From contig OY720637.1 in NCBI GenBank assembly GCA_963169105.1, forward strand, positions 27,523,925-27,587,924: 64,000 nt of DNA, written 5' to 3'. A program made the position numbers and the translations under genes. Origin of the DNA: Ceriagrion tenellum. Its lineage: Eukaryota > Arthropoda > Insecta > Odonata > Coenagrionidae. A model generated the notes under the pieces. It had not been told where the DNA came from, did not search any database, and worked only from the letters and a program-made list of their open reading frames with translations. This document shows, piece after piece, positions 43,995-55,975 of this stretch (positions within the stretch are counted from its first letter, which is position 1; the number at the start of each line of letters is the position of its first letter).

Positions 43995-44690
43995 ATAGAG
44001 ATGGGTAAATTACAGTAATTTTCATTTGAGGTAAATTACGATAATTTTCGAAAATTACCGTAATTTTCCGGTAATTTGGAATTCTCTGCAGTTGATAGCT
44101 ATTAGAGGATCCAACACAGGGTGTATAATGACCGGGAATACCGGAAAAATCGGGAATTATTCGTGAATTTTCAGAACCGAATAATGTTCGTGGATTATTC
44201 GTGTATTTCTGGGTTTGAGTCGGGAATTTTAACCTTTCAGTTATCATTTCAAGAAACCGTAATCTACCGGTAATTTTGAATTCTCTGCAATTAATAAATA
44301 TTAGAGGATTTAATACAGGGTGTATACTGACCGGGAAAATCCGAAAATCAGGAATTATTCGTGAATTTTCAGCACCGGATAATGTTTGTGGATTATTCGT
44401 GTATTTCTGGTTTGAGTCGGGAATTTTATAAGTTATCATTTCAAGTAAAAAAAATCCTTTACCATACAGTACCGTAATTTTCATTAGAGGTAAACTACGG
44501 TAGTTTCCGAAAATTACCGTAATCTTCCGGTAATTTGGAATTCCCTGCAATCAATAGCTATTAGAGGATTTAATACAGGTAGTCCTCTGACCGGGAAAAT
44601 CGGGAATTTTCAGCACCGGGAAATGTTCGCGTATTATTGGTGAATTTCTGGTATGAGTTGGGAATTTTAAAAATTGTTATTTAAAGACAA
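43995..44690. repeat. Imperfect tandem repeat, three units of about 190-270 bp
   Basis: A GGTAATTTGGAATTCTCTGC block occurs at about 44070, 44260 and 44530, each time followed by TATTAGAGGAT, ACCGGGAA, GTGAATTTTCAG and TTATCATTTCAAG-type motifs. Units 1 and 3 also share a preceding ACCGTAATTTTC/ATTACCGTAAT palindromic section that unit 2 mostly lacks. A TAGAGATGGG at about 43997 resembles a hAT terminus. A 196-codon minus frame (43960-44550) spans the repeats. Confidence 0.8.
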
Positions 44691-45308
44691 AAAAATCCTT
44701 ATTTTATAAATAAAATCAACAACGGTGAATTAAGAAATAGGTTTTAACGGTAAATTAAATATTAAGTCTAACTTTAATCAACGGTCTGAAAGCGATTATA
44801 TCCAAGTTTTTGCAAGAGATCAGTGATACTAACGAGAATTTGCCGTAGAATTATGCTATTCGCTTAATCTTTTCTGTGTCGGAAGTATTCTTCCTGCATT
44901 GACTGAGCTCTTTTGACTCGAGCTCAAGGTTAATTTTTTTTAGTCTTGAATAATCTCAGAATATGGCGAAAGAAGACTAAGACGCGTAAAGGCAATTGTG
45001 TTTTTTCTGTACTTACATCTGGATTAAGTGTAATTTGACGCAGGATGCGCTTTTATCGATGAAATCTCCGTTGATAAGCCCCAATAAGGCCGTGATTCTA
45101 ACTAATCCCGTGATAACGTGTGCAAACAGTAATACGATTTATTTTTCCCTGCCAAGGGCGATAAAAGTGCTGTCCTCTTGCTTATATTTTTTCTTTTGCT
45201 TATGTTTTGATTTTCATCGGAATTATTTTTTATTTTTGGAACAGAGAGGCCTTGATATTGAACAACGGTCACTTTTCAGTTTTATTATTTTGCCGTGAGT
45301 GAACGATA
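44691..45308. other. Unassigned stretch
   Basis: A 100-codon frame (44996-45298) has no motif. No repeat noticed. Confidence 0.4.
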
Positions 45309-45809
45309 ACCCTCCAATGGACGAGCGAGTCAAATTTGTTTCGTTTCAAAATCATTGAAATATCTGGTTTCTAAGAGGCTTTTCCATTTAGTTGCTGCGC
45401 TAGACAGAATTGTAACGCTTCCGATTAAGTGTGTGAAAAGTTGCGACTCATTCGGCGGTTTGTCAAACAATTTGAATAGGTGAATGTGTGACGATGTTCA
45501 CGGACGATGGCGTGCCTGGTGGAGCTCTGAGATAAAAATTTTCAGCTGTCACACGAGGAAAATATTGGGAAAGTTTAAAAAAGGCAAGTTATGAAGGTAA
45601 TATAGAAGTATACCCTGTATAAATATTATTATCTAATGTATTAACTTGAATTAAATGTATAAAACACTGATACATCACTTTTCAAAATAACTGTTTTTAT
45701 GAAATAAATTATAATGTTAAAAAATGCTTAAAGACAGCACTTTGAAAAACTAATATAGTAGAAGTATTTTTTTTCATGCTGATGTTTCATAATTCCGTCC
45801 ATGGAGGGT
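45309..45809 (+). mobile_element. TIR element, copy 1
   Basis: Starts ACCCTCCAATGGACGAGCG and ends CGTCCATGGAGGGT, short inverted termini. The whole interior (GGCGGTTTGTC, GGCGTGCCTGGTGGAGCTCT, GGGAAAGTTTAAAAAAGGCA, TTTTCATGCTGATG) recurs in inverted orientation at 61040-61519, which defines the ends independently. No coding frame. A target duplication could not be read with confidence. Confidence 0.8.
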
Positions 45810-48800
45810 CAGGGTTAGGATTCGCCCGTCGAACATTTAGATTGTAAGTCGGCTTTGTTTGTGATTTTGAGTTGATGGTGTTTATTGCGGTCGTGTCCAC
45901 ATTTAACGCAGGGAAATAATCTTGCGTTGGATTCTCCCCTGATGGACGATCGCCGTGGTGGTGACCTGACTTTTATTTACTTTCAAGACGTGGATTCAAT
46001 GATTTTGGTAAACATTGTTACGCAGTTCTTGAAATTTAATTCACCATGTCTCTCATTTCTCTTCGTTGGCTGCATTTTTGTCTTTCGGCCACCTTCTTAA
46101 CGTCACGTGCGGAATGCCAACTTCCCTTCCGTTCGACAACTTAATTGGATGCTTTGACAGAATTGGACACTCGGAATAAACTCGAGATAAATCATTCCTG
46201 GGCGAATAATTTAATTAGTTTAGCGATGCTTTATATTTTTTATGTGAACACGTTATGTATTTTTAAAGTATGCCCTTGTGTGGTCAATGATTACGGTTTT
46301 TTTGCGAGGTATTTTCCCAAATGTGTTGTTGCGGTATCGCTCGTTGAGACTCATTTGTCATTTTTTTGTTTGCTCGTTGTCCTTGGTAGCGAAAGATGCT
46401 GTCACTTTGTTGACGTGTCGGAGATAGTTGAATTCTTAGGCCATAATATATTTTGTAATTCCTACTAATTATCAGTTCTTTGTTTGAGGTTGTCTCGGTG
46501 TTTAAATCCGTTAGTGAATGATATGGAGGATATCTCTTTGATTGAGTGATTGATTACCGATATAAATTGATTGGAAGGATTTATAAAATACTTTCCTATA
46601 CGCTACGTACTTGTCGATTGTTAACATACTATTCGAAGGTGCGGACTTTTGACGTTTATCTACGTAATTTTCTGTATTTCACTAGAATAATATAAGTCGC
46701 ATCGTTGTGCTAATCAAATTCTTTTGCGATGCTAGGCATCAAAGTTTCTTGGTGACAATAAATTCCCTGTTTGGATAAATGAGTTATTTTGCTGAGATAA
46801 GAAAGTGCGCCATCTGTCTTTCATTTGGCCGAAACTGAAATTCAAATATTGTTTGTATGCAGTATGGTTAATGTTAGTAAGATAGTAAAGTTATGTCAAT
46901 CGATATTGCCTCTCTATCGAATGCGCGAGTACTCATTCTTTGTATTGAATTTGGTACCTCTTAATTCTGAGTCTACAAAGTCACGCGCGAGTTTATGTAA
47001 TCATGGTGTTTAGAGATATCCATTGAACATTTTTGTCTATGTCACCTTTTGATTTCACATCTGCTTCTTTTATTCCTGTTTTTTTTCTAATTCATGAAAA
47101 CTGGAATGATAAAATCAGTAGAGAAATCGTTTGATGCCATTAGTATGAGAAGGCCTCAAAAGCCGTAGATAACAGAAAATACGATACGTGACATGCCTGC
47201 TTATGGTATGAGAAAACTTGGGCTGAAGAGGAGTTCAACGAGGACTGCGAATGTATTCTGCAATGCGTAGAAATGGGTGACCATATGGAGTTCGTATGTG
47301 CTGTGATGCATCAATCGGGAACGAGATAAGCGACGGAGTCAATACGGCGAGCCGATTACGGCCTTCCTCTTCTCATATTGCGACCCACAGTTTTGGATGC
47401 TCATGGAATTTTCTAGGTTTAGAGGTGTTGTTTCTGACGGGAATTGTTTTCTCGCGCTGAATTTCCCGATTTTTTTTGCTTCTGATATGCGTGTAAATCT
47501 TCACATCACCCTCCTATCCGCCGCAGGGGTGTTGAAGATTGAGGACACCAGCCTTGAATGAGAGGAGGACTATGGCTAAAGAGGCGAAGAACGGAAAGTG
47601 AAGTTTGTTTTTTAGGGGTATCTCTGTTTTTCGCTTTTTTTTGTGTCCGCTTATGGTGAGCGGTAATTTTTTATGTATAATTTCGATTTTGTTTCCCCTT
47701 ATTTTGTTGCTTCTGTACCATAGATGTCAGGTTAAAATATAAACTCCTCTTCACCCTTAAACCCGCTTGAACTTAGTTTTTTCAAGTAACTTTAGCCTAG
47801 TGTGTAGCCTTCGTGTTTCCAGTGGAAAACAACCTAATCCTCCTATCAACCGGGGTGCTCTTTTATCGGCCGTAGAAGTTTTTAACGATGTTTGCGATTA
47901 GCGTTCATATTTTATTTATTTTTTTACGCTAAGTTTTTCTACCCTGTTTCCCAAATGCCCTTGGATTACTCGTGCTGCACCCCAAGAATTGTGCCGAATC
48001 ATCTCTCTGTCTGTCACTTTTTGCCTGAGGTTCTTCCAGCGATTCGATTTGCGAACACCGATCTCTAAAATGCAGTGTACCTGCTGTCGTAGGCTTGTGG
48101 AATTACGTTCAAAGGTAAGTCAATGGCTATTGGTCATTTCGCATCCCCGCATTGTTCGATTCATCTTTGAAGAATTGACGAAAATTCCAGATAAATAATT
48201 AGTGATCAGAGGAACTCAGGCTTTTTCGGCGAATCATTTGTGAATTTTTATTTATCATAGTCGTGCATTGCTTACCATGTGCCATTGTATAACACAGACT
48301 GTTGACTCCGACAGCGTTTTCATGGCCCATCCTGGCCAATAATATTGGTGAAGTTTGTCCATAATGTTTGGCTTTTTTGAGCTGTTTTGGCTCTATTATG
48401 CTGGCCCTACGGTTTTCGCGTCCAGCTCGTTAGTCGAAATTCAGTGATTGTTTTATGAATGCGGAATTGTATCGTACTTTTATCGGCTCTGTTCATTAGT
48501 GTAAAAACATTTACACCATCTCCCTAACTGTCTTTTGACGGGCCTTCAATATCCTTTGTTGTGCTTTTTATCATGAGCATAAAAAAGGTCGTTATTACAA
48601 TAGTGCTCAATATAGCCAAACGAAACACATTTGAAAGTATTTCCACCCTTGCGATATTTGGCGATGAAATATATTTCCATCTAACGTGAGATAAAAAGCA
48701 GTAATCTGGTAATTTTCCGATTGTAATCACCCCAAAAAAAATCGTCGACTCAATCATTTTTTTCAAACTGATTATCTTAATCCTTTTTTATCGGTTCAAT

Positions 48801-49258
48801 ACAATGTAATCTTCCTTGAATTTATTTTCACGACGTAATGACGAGGTGAGCTATTAGAAAAAAATCAGATTTGTTGTCGCACGGGTGTCTCATTAAATTT
48901 TCTTCCGAAAGAAAGGTAAGGAATGTGATGCAATAAGAGTGGATGCAAGCAGGAAAATAACGATCTAACCTGTGTAAAAGCCTATCCGAGATTTGTTGTA
49001 ACTCCCTTGTATCATTGTAAGACCGCTTGTAATTTTTTATCTCTCATAAGTCCAATTCATTGATGTGGGAGTAGTTTTTCTATCATGTTGGTCGTAAGTG
49101 GTCCTTTGTGATGAAACAAGCGAACACTTATATTCACTCTACTGATTCAATCGTCGCTTCGTGGAAGTTTTTACTGTCCATACTTAAAGAATATATCTAG
49201 AACTTAACCGTATAACTTTATTTAAATGGTACAACGCTTATTACAAACGTATCTGATG
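45810..49258. other. Longest stretch without any recognised repeat
   Basis: Several short T-rich frames (45885-46100, 46145-46468, 47989-48198) and none with a known domain. It has the composition of intron or intergenic DNA. Confidence 0.45.
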
Positions 49259-49945
49259 ATAGTACATCTGCATACTACCCCGTAAGCCGCCGCATGGGCG
49301 TGTAGCAGGGGGTTTTAGGTCACCAGGCGTGTAAAGATGTAAGATTTTGTGAGGTGTAACGTGGGAGTGTATTTACTGGAGCTCAGATTTCATTGTGGTT
49401 GCTTATAGTGCGCTGAAAGAGCGAGTTTTTTTACCTATCTTTCGGCGAAGTATCTCTCTTTCAGACCTAGAGATGTAATGAGGCGTCATGATAATATTCT
49501 CTGTGTCACTCTGAAGCATACCAGTTCTGAATTTCTCAAGCAACCTAAGCCTAGCGTGTAGCCTCCGAGTCTCTAGGGGCTCCCACCTAAATCCCTCAGT
49601 GAGACATTGTATGCTCGCTCGTAGATGTTTTTAGCGAAGCTTGCTGCTTTTCTTTGTATTTTATGAATTCTTCGGATAAATATTTATGACCAGGGTCCCA
49701 GTGTATTTTGTGAATTTTTCGGATAAATATTTATGACCAGGGTCCCAAATGCTCGCGGCGTATTCGAGGTGTGGCCTAACAAGAGCGAAGTAGCGTCTGT
49801 CTTTTACTCTTTCATCCTAGGACATTCATATTATACGCTTAACAATACCTAGTTTCTTTAATGCTTTGCCGCATAGGTATGTTTTGTATGTGTGTTCTCC
49901 ACGGTATATCTGAAGTTAAGGTAATTCCAAGATATTTTACTGTAT
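49259..49945 (-). mobile_element. LINE-1F, 3' part of a copy split by a hairpin insertion
   Basis: On the minus strand: a tail near 49259-49275, the 3'-terminal stem-loop at about 49279-49313, UTR, LHARL segment near 49560, WDPGHK segment near 49740 and the TVKYLGITLTSDIPWRTHIQ coding block at about 49870-49945. An internal duplication of about 52 bp (GGATAAATATTTATGACCAG) lies at 49673-49750. It stops at the hairpin and continues at 50170. Confidence 0.85.
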
Positions 49946-50169
49946 ATAAAAGCATATCAGGCTCAACTTTGTGGAAGCGATATATATCCATTTCAAAATG
50001 AAAAACAATTGTAACTTTCCACACAGAATTTTTAATCTTTGCCGACCATGGTTTCAGTATATTGTGCCATTATCAAGTGCCTTGACAATGGCACTAGGTA
50101 CTGAAACCATGGTCGGCAAAGATTAAAAATTCTGTGTGGAAAGTTACAATTGTTTTTCATTTTGAAATG
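49946..50169. repeat. Hairpin insertion 2: perfect 74-bp arms, 39-nt loop
   Basis: Arms 49986-50059 and 50099-50172 are exact inverted copies over 74 bp. The loop contains GTGCCATTATCAAG and CTTGACAATGGCAC, itself nearly palindromic. The insertion is flanked by a 15-bp direct repeat GATATTTTACTGTAT (49931-49945 and 50170-50184; the last arm bases overlap the repeat), indicating target-primed insertion into a LINE-1F copy. A 40-bp segment (49946-49985) is outside the palindrome on one side only. Confidence 0.9.
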
Positions 50170-50735
50170 GATATTTTACTGTATCTGAAGACTTTATGTT
50201 TACTCCACCCACAGTGTAGGTATGGCATTTGTGTGATGACTTTCGTCGGAAGTGAACTATTGTTTATTTACTAATATTTAGTTCTAACCACCCACTTCTG
50301 GCACCACGAATGAACGTTAAGTTCAGATGGCAGCACTTCAAAGTCCACGTCTTCGCGGCAGATTATAGAAATTCTTCTTCGCGGTTATTTCTACAAATGG
50401 TAACTGTATCGTCTGCAAATAATCTGAATTTACTACTAACTCGAGAACTTAGGTAATTAATATAAATAATAAATAAAAGAGGGCCAATCACGCTTCCTTG
50501 AGGAACACCGGATGTGACTTCGACCATATCAGAGCAAAAACCGTCAATGACTACTTTTTGTTTTCGATCAATGAGAAAGTCCCTAATCCAGTTCACTATC
50601 TTTTTATTAACTCTGCATGAATACAATGTATCAATGAGTTTTTTGTGAGGAACCTTGTTGAATGCCTTCTTGAAATCGAGGAATATCGGGTCGATCTACT
50701 TGTTTGATTGATCTGATTTTAGGATATCATGAAGG
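50170..50735 (-). pseudogene. LINE-1F reverse transcriptase, right part of the split copy
   Basis: The minus frame 50363-50626 encodes VNKKIVNWIRDFLIDRKQKV, SGVPQGSVIGPLLFIIYINY and the catalytic FADD (KFRLFADDTVTI). Upstream, IFLDFKKAFNKVPHKKLIDT is readable to about 50690. This is the only LINE-1F copy here that retains the RT palm. The frame breaks after EEEFL at 50363, and a further coding block (HTYTVGGVNIKSSDTVKY-like) is readable near 50230-50185 before the hairpin. Confidence 0.88.
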
Positions 50736-53185
50736 AAGAGCGCAAGAGGTTTTTTTACGACATGGAAAAGTAAAAATGAAATGTATTGGCACCACATTCA
50801 TTCCTTATCGCAAACCCGGAAATGCGATCGATCCGTTATTTTTTTACCATTAGGACGAGATCAATAATTAGGAAGGTTGTAAGTTAAAAATGAAGTTGAC
50901 CGTGTTAGGTAATGTTGCTGGTCTGGCACCCAATGGTTCGTGGGTTCGAATACTTCTGAGTTCACGAATGATGTGTTTATATAAAGACTTTCAGGTCTTA
51001 GGTCAGACGTTGCAATGTAGCCTTATAAGTTGGAACGCTCCAACATCCGCTGTTCATATTATAATACTGTTACGCTCCTGCGGCTCACGACCTTTTCATT
51101 TTGAACTAAGAGATTTCCTTTTCACACGCCTTCTCAGTGCATCGCCTTTGTCAGATACTTAAAATCCTCTTTTTACTTCAGCTTTACAATTTTACATTCG
51201 CTTAAAATATGTAGCACCGTGTTTTGGACTTTTTTTCCCGAAGAAATGGTAAATTTTGCCATAATACTTCTCTCTTTTTGGAAAAAGTTCAAGTTTGCAG
51301 CTTACCTCGTACTTACTCCTTGAGTAGCTTCAAATCTCTTGTTCGGTAAATGGTGGGAATTAGAAATGCTATAATGCTGTTTATAGTGTATTCTACGTTT
51401 GGCATTTCTAGAATTTATTAAGGACTAAATTTTGCTGTGCCTGGATGAAATTATTATTCATTGAAGTAGGAATATAAATATATTCAGACGAATGCTCTTT
51501 GCGTTTGTTTGACCCGTCGACGGAAAAGGGATACATAAATCAATTAAGGCACTTAAAAATCCTTCCTAAAATATAGAATTCCCTTTCGAACTTTTCCTTT
51601 TCTTATTTTTCTCATAATCTTAGTTGTAAATATTCCTGGTTTAGTTTGTAAGGAGAGTCCTCAGTAAGCGAATTGACCGCGACCTTTTAAGATGACCTCG
51701 ACCTTAATCACTTGTCTCCTGTGTTCCTAATTGCTTGCTTTCCGCGGAATGTCTCTACGGCAATTTGAAATGGCCTATTGGTTCAGCTGTCTCCCTCACT
51801 TATTTGTCAAAACTCTGAAAAATATTTGAAATATCATCTTAGTCGTACAAACAAGCCTGTATTCTTTTTCCTGCTATATATTGAGGATGTCCCTCTGAGA
51901 ACTTTTAAGTATCGACATTATTTTTCCTGCCCCTATAACGTTTCTTTATAATCTGCGGGCGACTATGTCGAATAGTTCTCTAATAGAATGACAGTAGCAA
52001 CTTGATCATACTACTGCGAATAGTTTTTTCTGGCTTTATCATTAATAAATTTGATAGGGTAGTACTTTTTCACGTTGGATCTGCATCCTTGACTAGAATA
52101 CGAGTCTTTAGCATAAACTAGCATTTAGTGTCTAGCATTTTACTCCCATCTTCCTCAGTGGTTCCTTCTGACGATGAGGTCAAATACGCAACTTCTCGGT
52201 AATATTGACAATATTGGTGGCTCCTTGGTTTAGTGGACGTATCTTGAAAAATTATTTTTAATCTCGGAAAGGACCCTTCGCTGTAAAAAGAGAGGTCATT
52301 TCTATTCTGCTAACGAAATCTCATGCGGTTCCGAATTGTTTCCTGTTTGTGTCCTTAGACTTTCTGTGTCCCAGGAACTCTCCGTTATAAATCTGAGCAT
52401 CTGCTTGACAGAAGGAAAGCTTAACCCGTGGAAAGGCTGCGAAAATAAATGAATAATTTTGCGCATTCGCCGTAAAGTGATTGCTCATTGCTGTGGAACT
52501 CACAGGGTCATCCTCAAGACATTTTTATGCTGGCGATAAAGCCAACTTATTAGGACAAAAATACCACATCGTGACACGCAATCGTGGACAACTTGGCCAT
52601 TCTCTTGTAATTTCAATTCAATTCAGAAGTGTTAACTCATGTACCAAAAAGCTTGATTTAGCATGGTTTCGCTGGGTAAATTTGCTCGCATAATAAAACT
52701 AGCGATCCTTCATTAGTAGAAGTCACCAATTCGAATTCTGATCTTGGTTTTATAATTGTTATTTTTACATTAACAACTCATGATATGCCTGATAGTTTTA
52801 ATACTTGGTGTTCCTCGGTAATTCTTTCATATCATATCCTTCCTTCCGTTATTATTTTTCAAACCATACTTGAATTAAATTCATTAGTTTCAGCCTTAAC
52901 TTTGTAAAACTTGAATTATCTGAACGATCGGTAGAGAAGTGTTCTCAAATTAGAGAGATTTTTTTTACATTGTTTGTCCGCTCAGTTTTTTGGGACCGAA
53001 TAGAGAAATAAATGACTAAAGAATCTTATATTGATAACTTTCCATTCACTTTAATACGTATCTCACTTCGCAAAACATCAGCGCAGTTGCTTTCCATTTT
53101 TTCTGATCCGCCGCTCAAGACTGCGTAGTAAAATAGCAGATGGAGACACCTGTTGAAGTATTCAGGATATCGCCTGCGAGGAGCT
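50736..53185. other. AT-rich stretch without recognisable gene
   Basis: A GTGGGTTCGAATAC motif at about 50940 is a B-box lookalike without a clear A box. Frames at 50890-51162 and 52481-52693 have no known motif. Confidence 0.45.
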
Positions 53186-53187
53186 CC

Positions 53188-53241
53188 TCCCTGCCACACA
53201 CCCTTGGTGCGGCTTGAAGAGAAATGTGTAGATGTAGAGAA
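53188..53241 (+). mobile_element. LINE-1F-related 3' terminus
   Basis: CCTGCCACACACCCTTGGTG then CGGCTTGAAG and TGTGTAGATGTAGAG: the stem-loop and tail only. In this copy the inner stem is CACC/GGTG. Confidence 0.7.
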
Positions 53242-53716
53242 GAACTTCGATCAGTTGTTGCTGATGTGTTGATTTTCATCAAAAATGATAAACATCAAGT
53301 AACAATCGATAAATTCAGGTTTATAGTGCTTCTTCACAAAAAGTTTGCCTTTTTTAACATGCAGTTTGAATGAATGCGTTTGCCTTTTACAAAATAATCG
53401 ACCGTATCCCCTGTGTACGTGTAGAACGCCACCTGTCGTCAGGTTGCTGTTCAGATCACCTGCGCTAATCGTTAGATTTAGTACGGCGATGAGCTTCGAT
53501 TTGCTACAATGTCAACGTCCAGTATGGCCCTCTCAGTTCAGGAGGATCCTCGAAATAATAAAAATATGAGACAATGAAGAGAAAAAAGTACAAGTGCTGC
53601 TGAAGTGTGGGATGAAGTAAGATGGGATTTCCTCATGGCACGAAGATAGCAAGGAAATTCGTCCTCTTGAAAGTAAAAAGGGACAAGAGTTTAATTTTGA
53701 TTGCGGTGAAACTCTT

Positions 53717-54280
53717 TTAAGGTAGTCTGAGCGAAATATCATTTTACTCAGAAATAATTGAATTTGGTCTCATTTTAAAGAAAAATATATCACCCATCTA
53801 ATGACACCAAAAATTCAACCCCTTACCGCATTAGTTTCCGAGATATTTGACGAAAATACCAGGCCTATTACATGGGAAACGGTGCGAGCATGCACTCCGG
53901 AGAGACATTGTTTACAAAATGAGGTATTTCTAACACTTCGATGTCGTGAAAAAACTAACAGTGTGTAGTTTGTATGTTTCCTCAACTATATTTGAAAATA
54001 AATCATATTGTCACCGCAATAGGTTCTTGGGTATCACAAAAAATCTTCCATTTTGAAGGAGTTTCAAATGCACCGCGCGAAAAAAAAATTAGTCAAGTTA
54101 AAGACTTATTTAGATATTTTAATTTGATTACTTACAATTTCTGTATTATAAAACTATATTATTGCGCCATTAATAATGCAATATTTAATTGATGTGCCCT
54201 ACAGCTGGTGAAATTACAACGTATCATTCGAATATGGTCTATATTATGACTAGGGAACTATCTCGCTCGGACTACCTTAA
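53717..54280. mobile_element. TTAA-flanked MITE, copy D
   Basis: TTAA at 53717-53720 and 54277-54280. Termini GGTAGTCTGAGC and GCTCGGACTACC. It contains the 72-codon frame shared with copy C (53974-54192). Confidence 0.87.
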
Positions 54281-54524
54281 GGCTGCTTCACCCAATGGGC
54301 ACAGTCACCCTCATGCGTACGATGTGGGAGATACATACCGGGACATTTAAGTAAAAATACTCACTTGGGTTTTGTGTCCCAGCAGCCCCTGCTGGACGAC
54401 GGCAAAGAATCCGCAAACTTCGATGCAGCATAATCGCAGACGCACCAGGTGTATTTCTCTCAAAAAATATTAAGTAAATATTTACATGTAGGAAGTCATT
54501 TTTAGGCCACCTCTATAGTCCTCC

Positions 54525-54779
54525 TCATTACATTTCTAGGTCTGACAGATGCGATAAAATAATAGAGATACACTGCCGAACGTAGAGGTGCAAAAACTCG
54601 TTCTTTCCGCGCACAATAAGCGACCACAATAAAAATTGAGCTCCACTAAATACACTCCTATAATACATGTCATCATTTTATCTCCCAAAAACTACATCTT
54701 TACGCGGCTGGTGCCCTAACACACCCTGCCACACGCCCATGCGGCGGCTCGCATGGTATTATGTAGGTGTGGATGTATA
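54525..54779 (+). mobile_element. LINE-1F 3' fragment
   Basis: CTCATTACATTTCTAGGTCT through the CGCACAATAAGCGACCACAA block, the stem-loop at about 54726-54760 and a tail TGTAGGTGTGGATGTA. 5'-truncated. Confidence 0.85.
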
Positions 54780-55250
54780 GTCCTTTCAAGATAAAATCGC
54801 CGTTGAAAAATACTGATTTGACTTAGTAATAGATGAAAAGTACGCAATTTTTCAAAGTCATGTAATTTAAATAAGACCGCTACCATTCAAGGAGTCTGAC
54901 TGTTTCAAATTTTTAAGTCTGTACCTAGATCTAGTAGGGTCATAACTAGAAGCAATTCCACAATGTTTTATTTTCCTGCACATCGCACCACCAATTTCAG
55001 TGATTGATTTGTTGTAACATCAACCAAAATACGGAAATTATTGCCTGTAAATTTAAAAAAAATTAAATCAATTGATAATTCAAAAGTTAAATTTATGATT
55101 TCCTTGTAAAAATGTAATAGCACCTTCGTTGTAATCTATACATGCATATACTTACTGTTTATTCTTATTGTGTCGTATATGGACATGTATGTATGTGTGC
55201 AAATGTTTGTATTTTTTGCTCTTAAGGGCCTGTACCCAGCATTTGGTACA
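54780..55250. other. Unassigned stretch between two LINE-1F copies
   Basis: AT-rich, no gene or repeat recognised. Confidence 0.4.
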
Positions 55251-55251
55251 A

Positions 55252-55721
55252 TGGCCATAAAGATTTAACCACAAAAATTTATAAAATACAAAGGAAAGCA
55301 GCGCGCTTCGTTAAAAACTGCTACGAGCGTACATATAGTGTCTCACAACTTTTATGGGGATTAAGGTGGGAGCCCCTAGAGACTCGGAGGCTACACGCCA
55401 GGCATAGGTTGCTTGAGAAATTCAGAACTGATATTTTTCACAGCGACGCAGAGAATATTATCGTGACTCCTCACTACATCTCTAGGTCCGATAGAAGCGA
55501 TAAAATAAGAAAAATATACTGCTGAACAAATAGGTACAAAAACTCGTTCTTGCCGCGCACAATATGCGACCACAATAATAATTGAGCTTCACTAAGCACA
55601 CTTTTATGATAAATGTCATCATTTCATCTCCCAAAAACTTACATCTTTACACGGCTGCTGACCTAACACCCCCTGCCACACGCCCATGCGGCGGCTCGCA
55701 GGGTAGTATGTAGATGTAGAT
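55252..55721 (+). mobile_element. LINE-1F 3' fragment
   Basis: From ATGGCCATAAAGATTTAACC through GCTACGAGCGTACATATAGT, the LHARL segment and 3' UTR, the stem-loop at about 55670-55703 with a complete outer stem (CCCTGC/GCAGGG), and the tail ATGTAGATGTAGAT. 5'-truncated, frame broken. Confidence 0.88.
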
Positions 55722-55879
55722 TAACCCAGAGCGATCAATAACTTATTTACTTACTTGCCATGGACTTCGGTCTCGTGATTTCCTTCCCCAAAACGGCATT
55801 GGGCGTGTGTTTCTATTGGCTTAATTTCTGTCTACTGCGCTATTTTATTTGGCAGGGTAACACGTGTATGGCACGGAGT

Positions 55880-55952
55880 GAGTAAATGCGGCTGGCGTCC
55901 TAGTAGTCGCTGCCACGCGCCCATGTGGCGACTCGTGGCACGTGCTAGATGT
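55880..55952 (+). mobile_element. LINE-1F-related 3' terminus, diverged
   Basis: GGCTGGCGTCCTAGTAGTCG, then CTGCCACGCGCCCATGTGGC and GTGCTAGATGTG: the UTR end, the stem-loop with a CGCC/GGCG inner stem, and a remnant of the tail. Confidence 0.6.
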
Positions 55953-55975
55953 GAAATCTCAGCGGGCGTCGACGG

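Noticed and set aside
43960..44550. 196-codon minus-strand open frame
   Set aside because: It coincides with the tandem repeat, and the peptide simply repeats with the DNA unit; no domain recognised. Treated as a repeat artefact.
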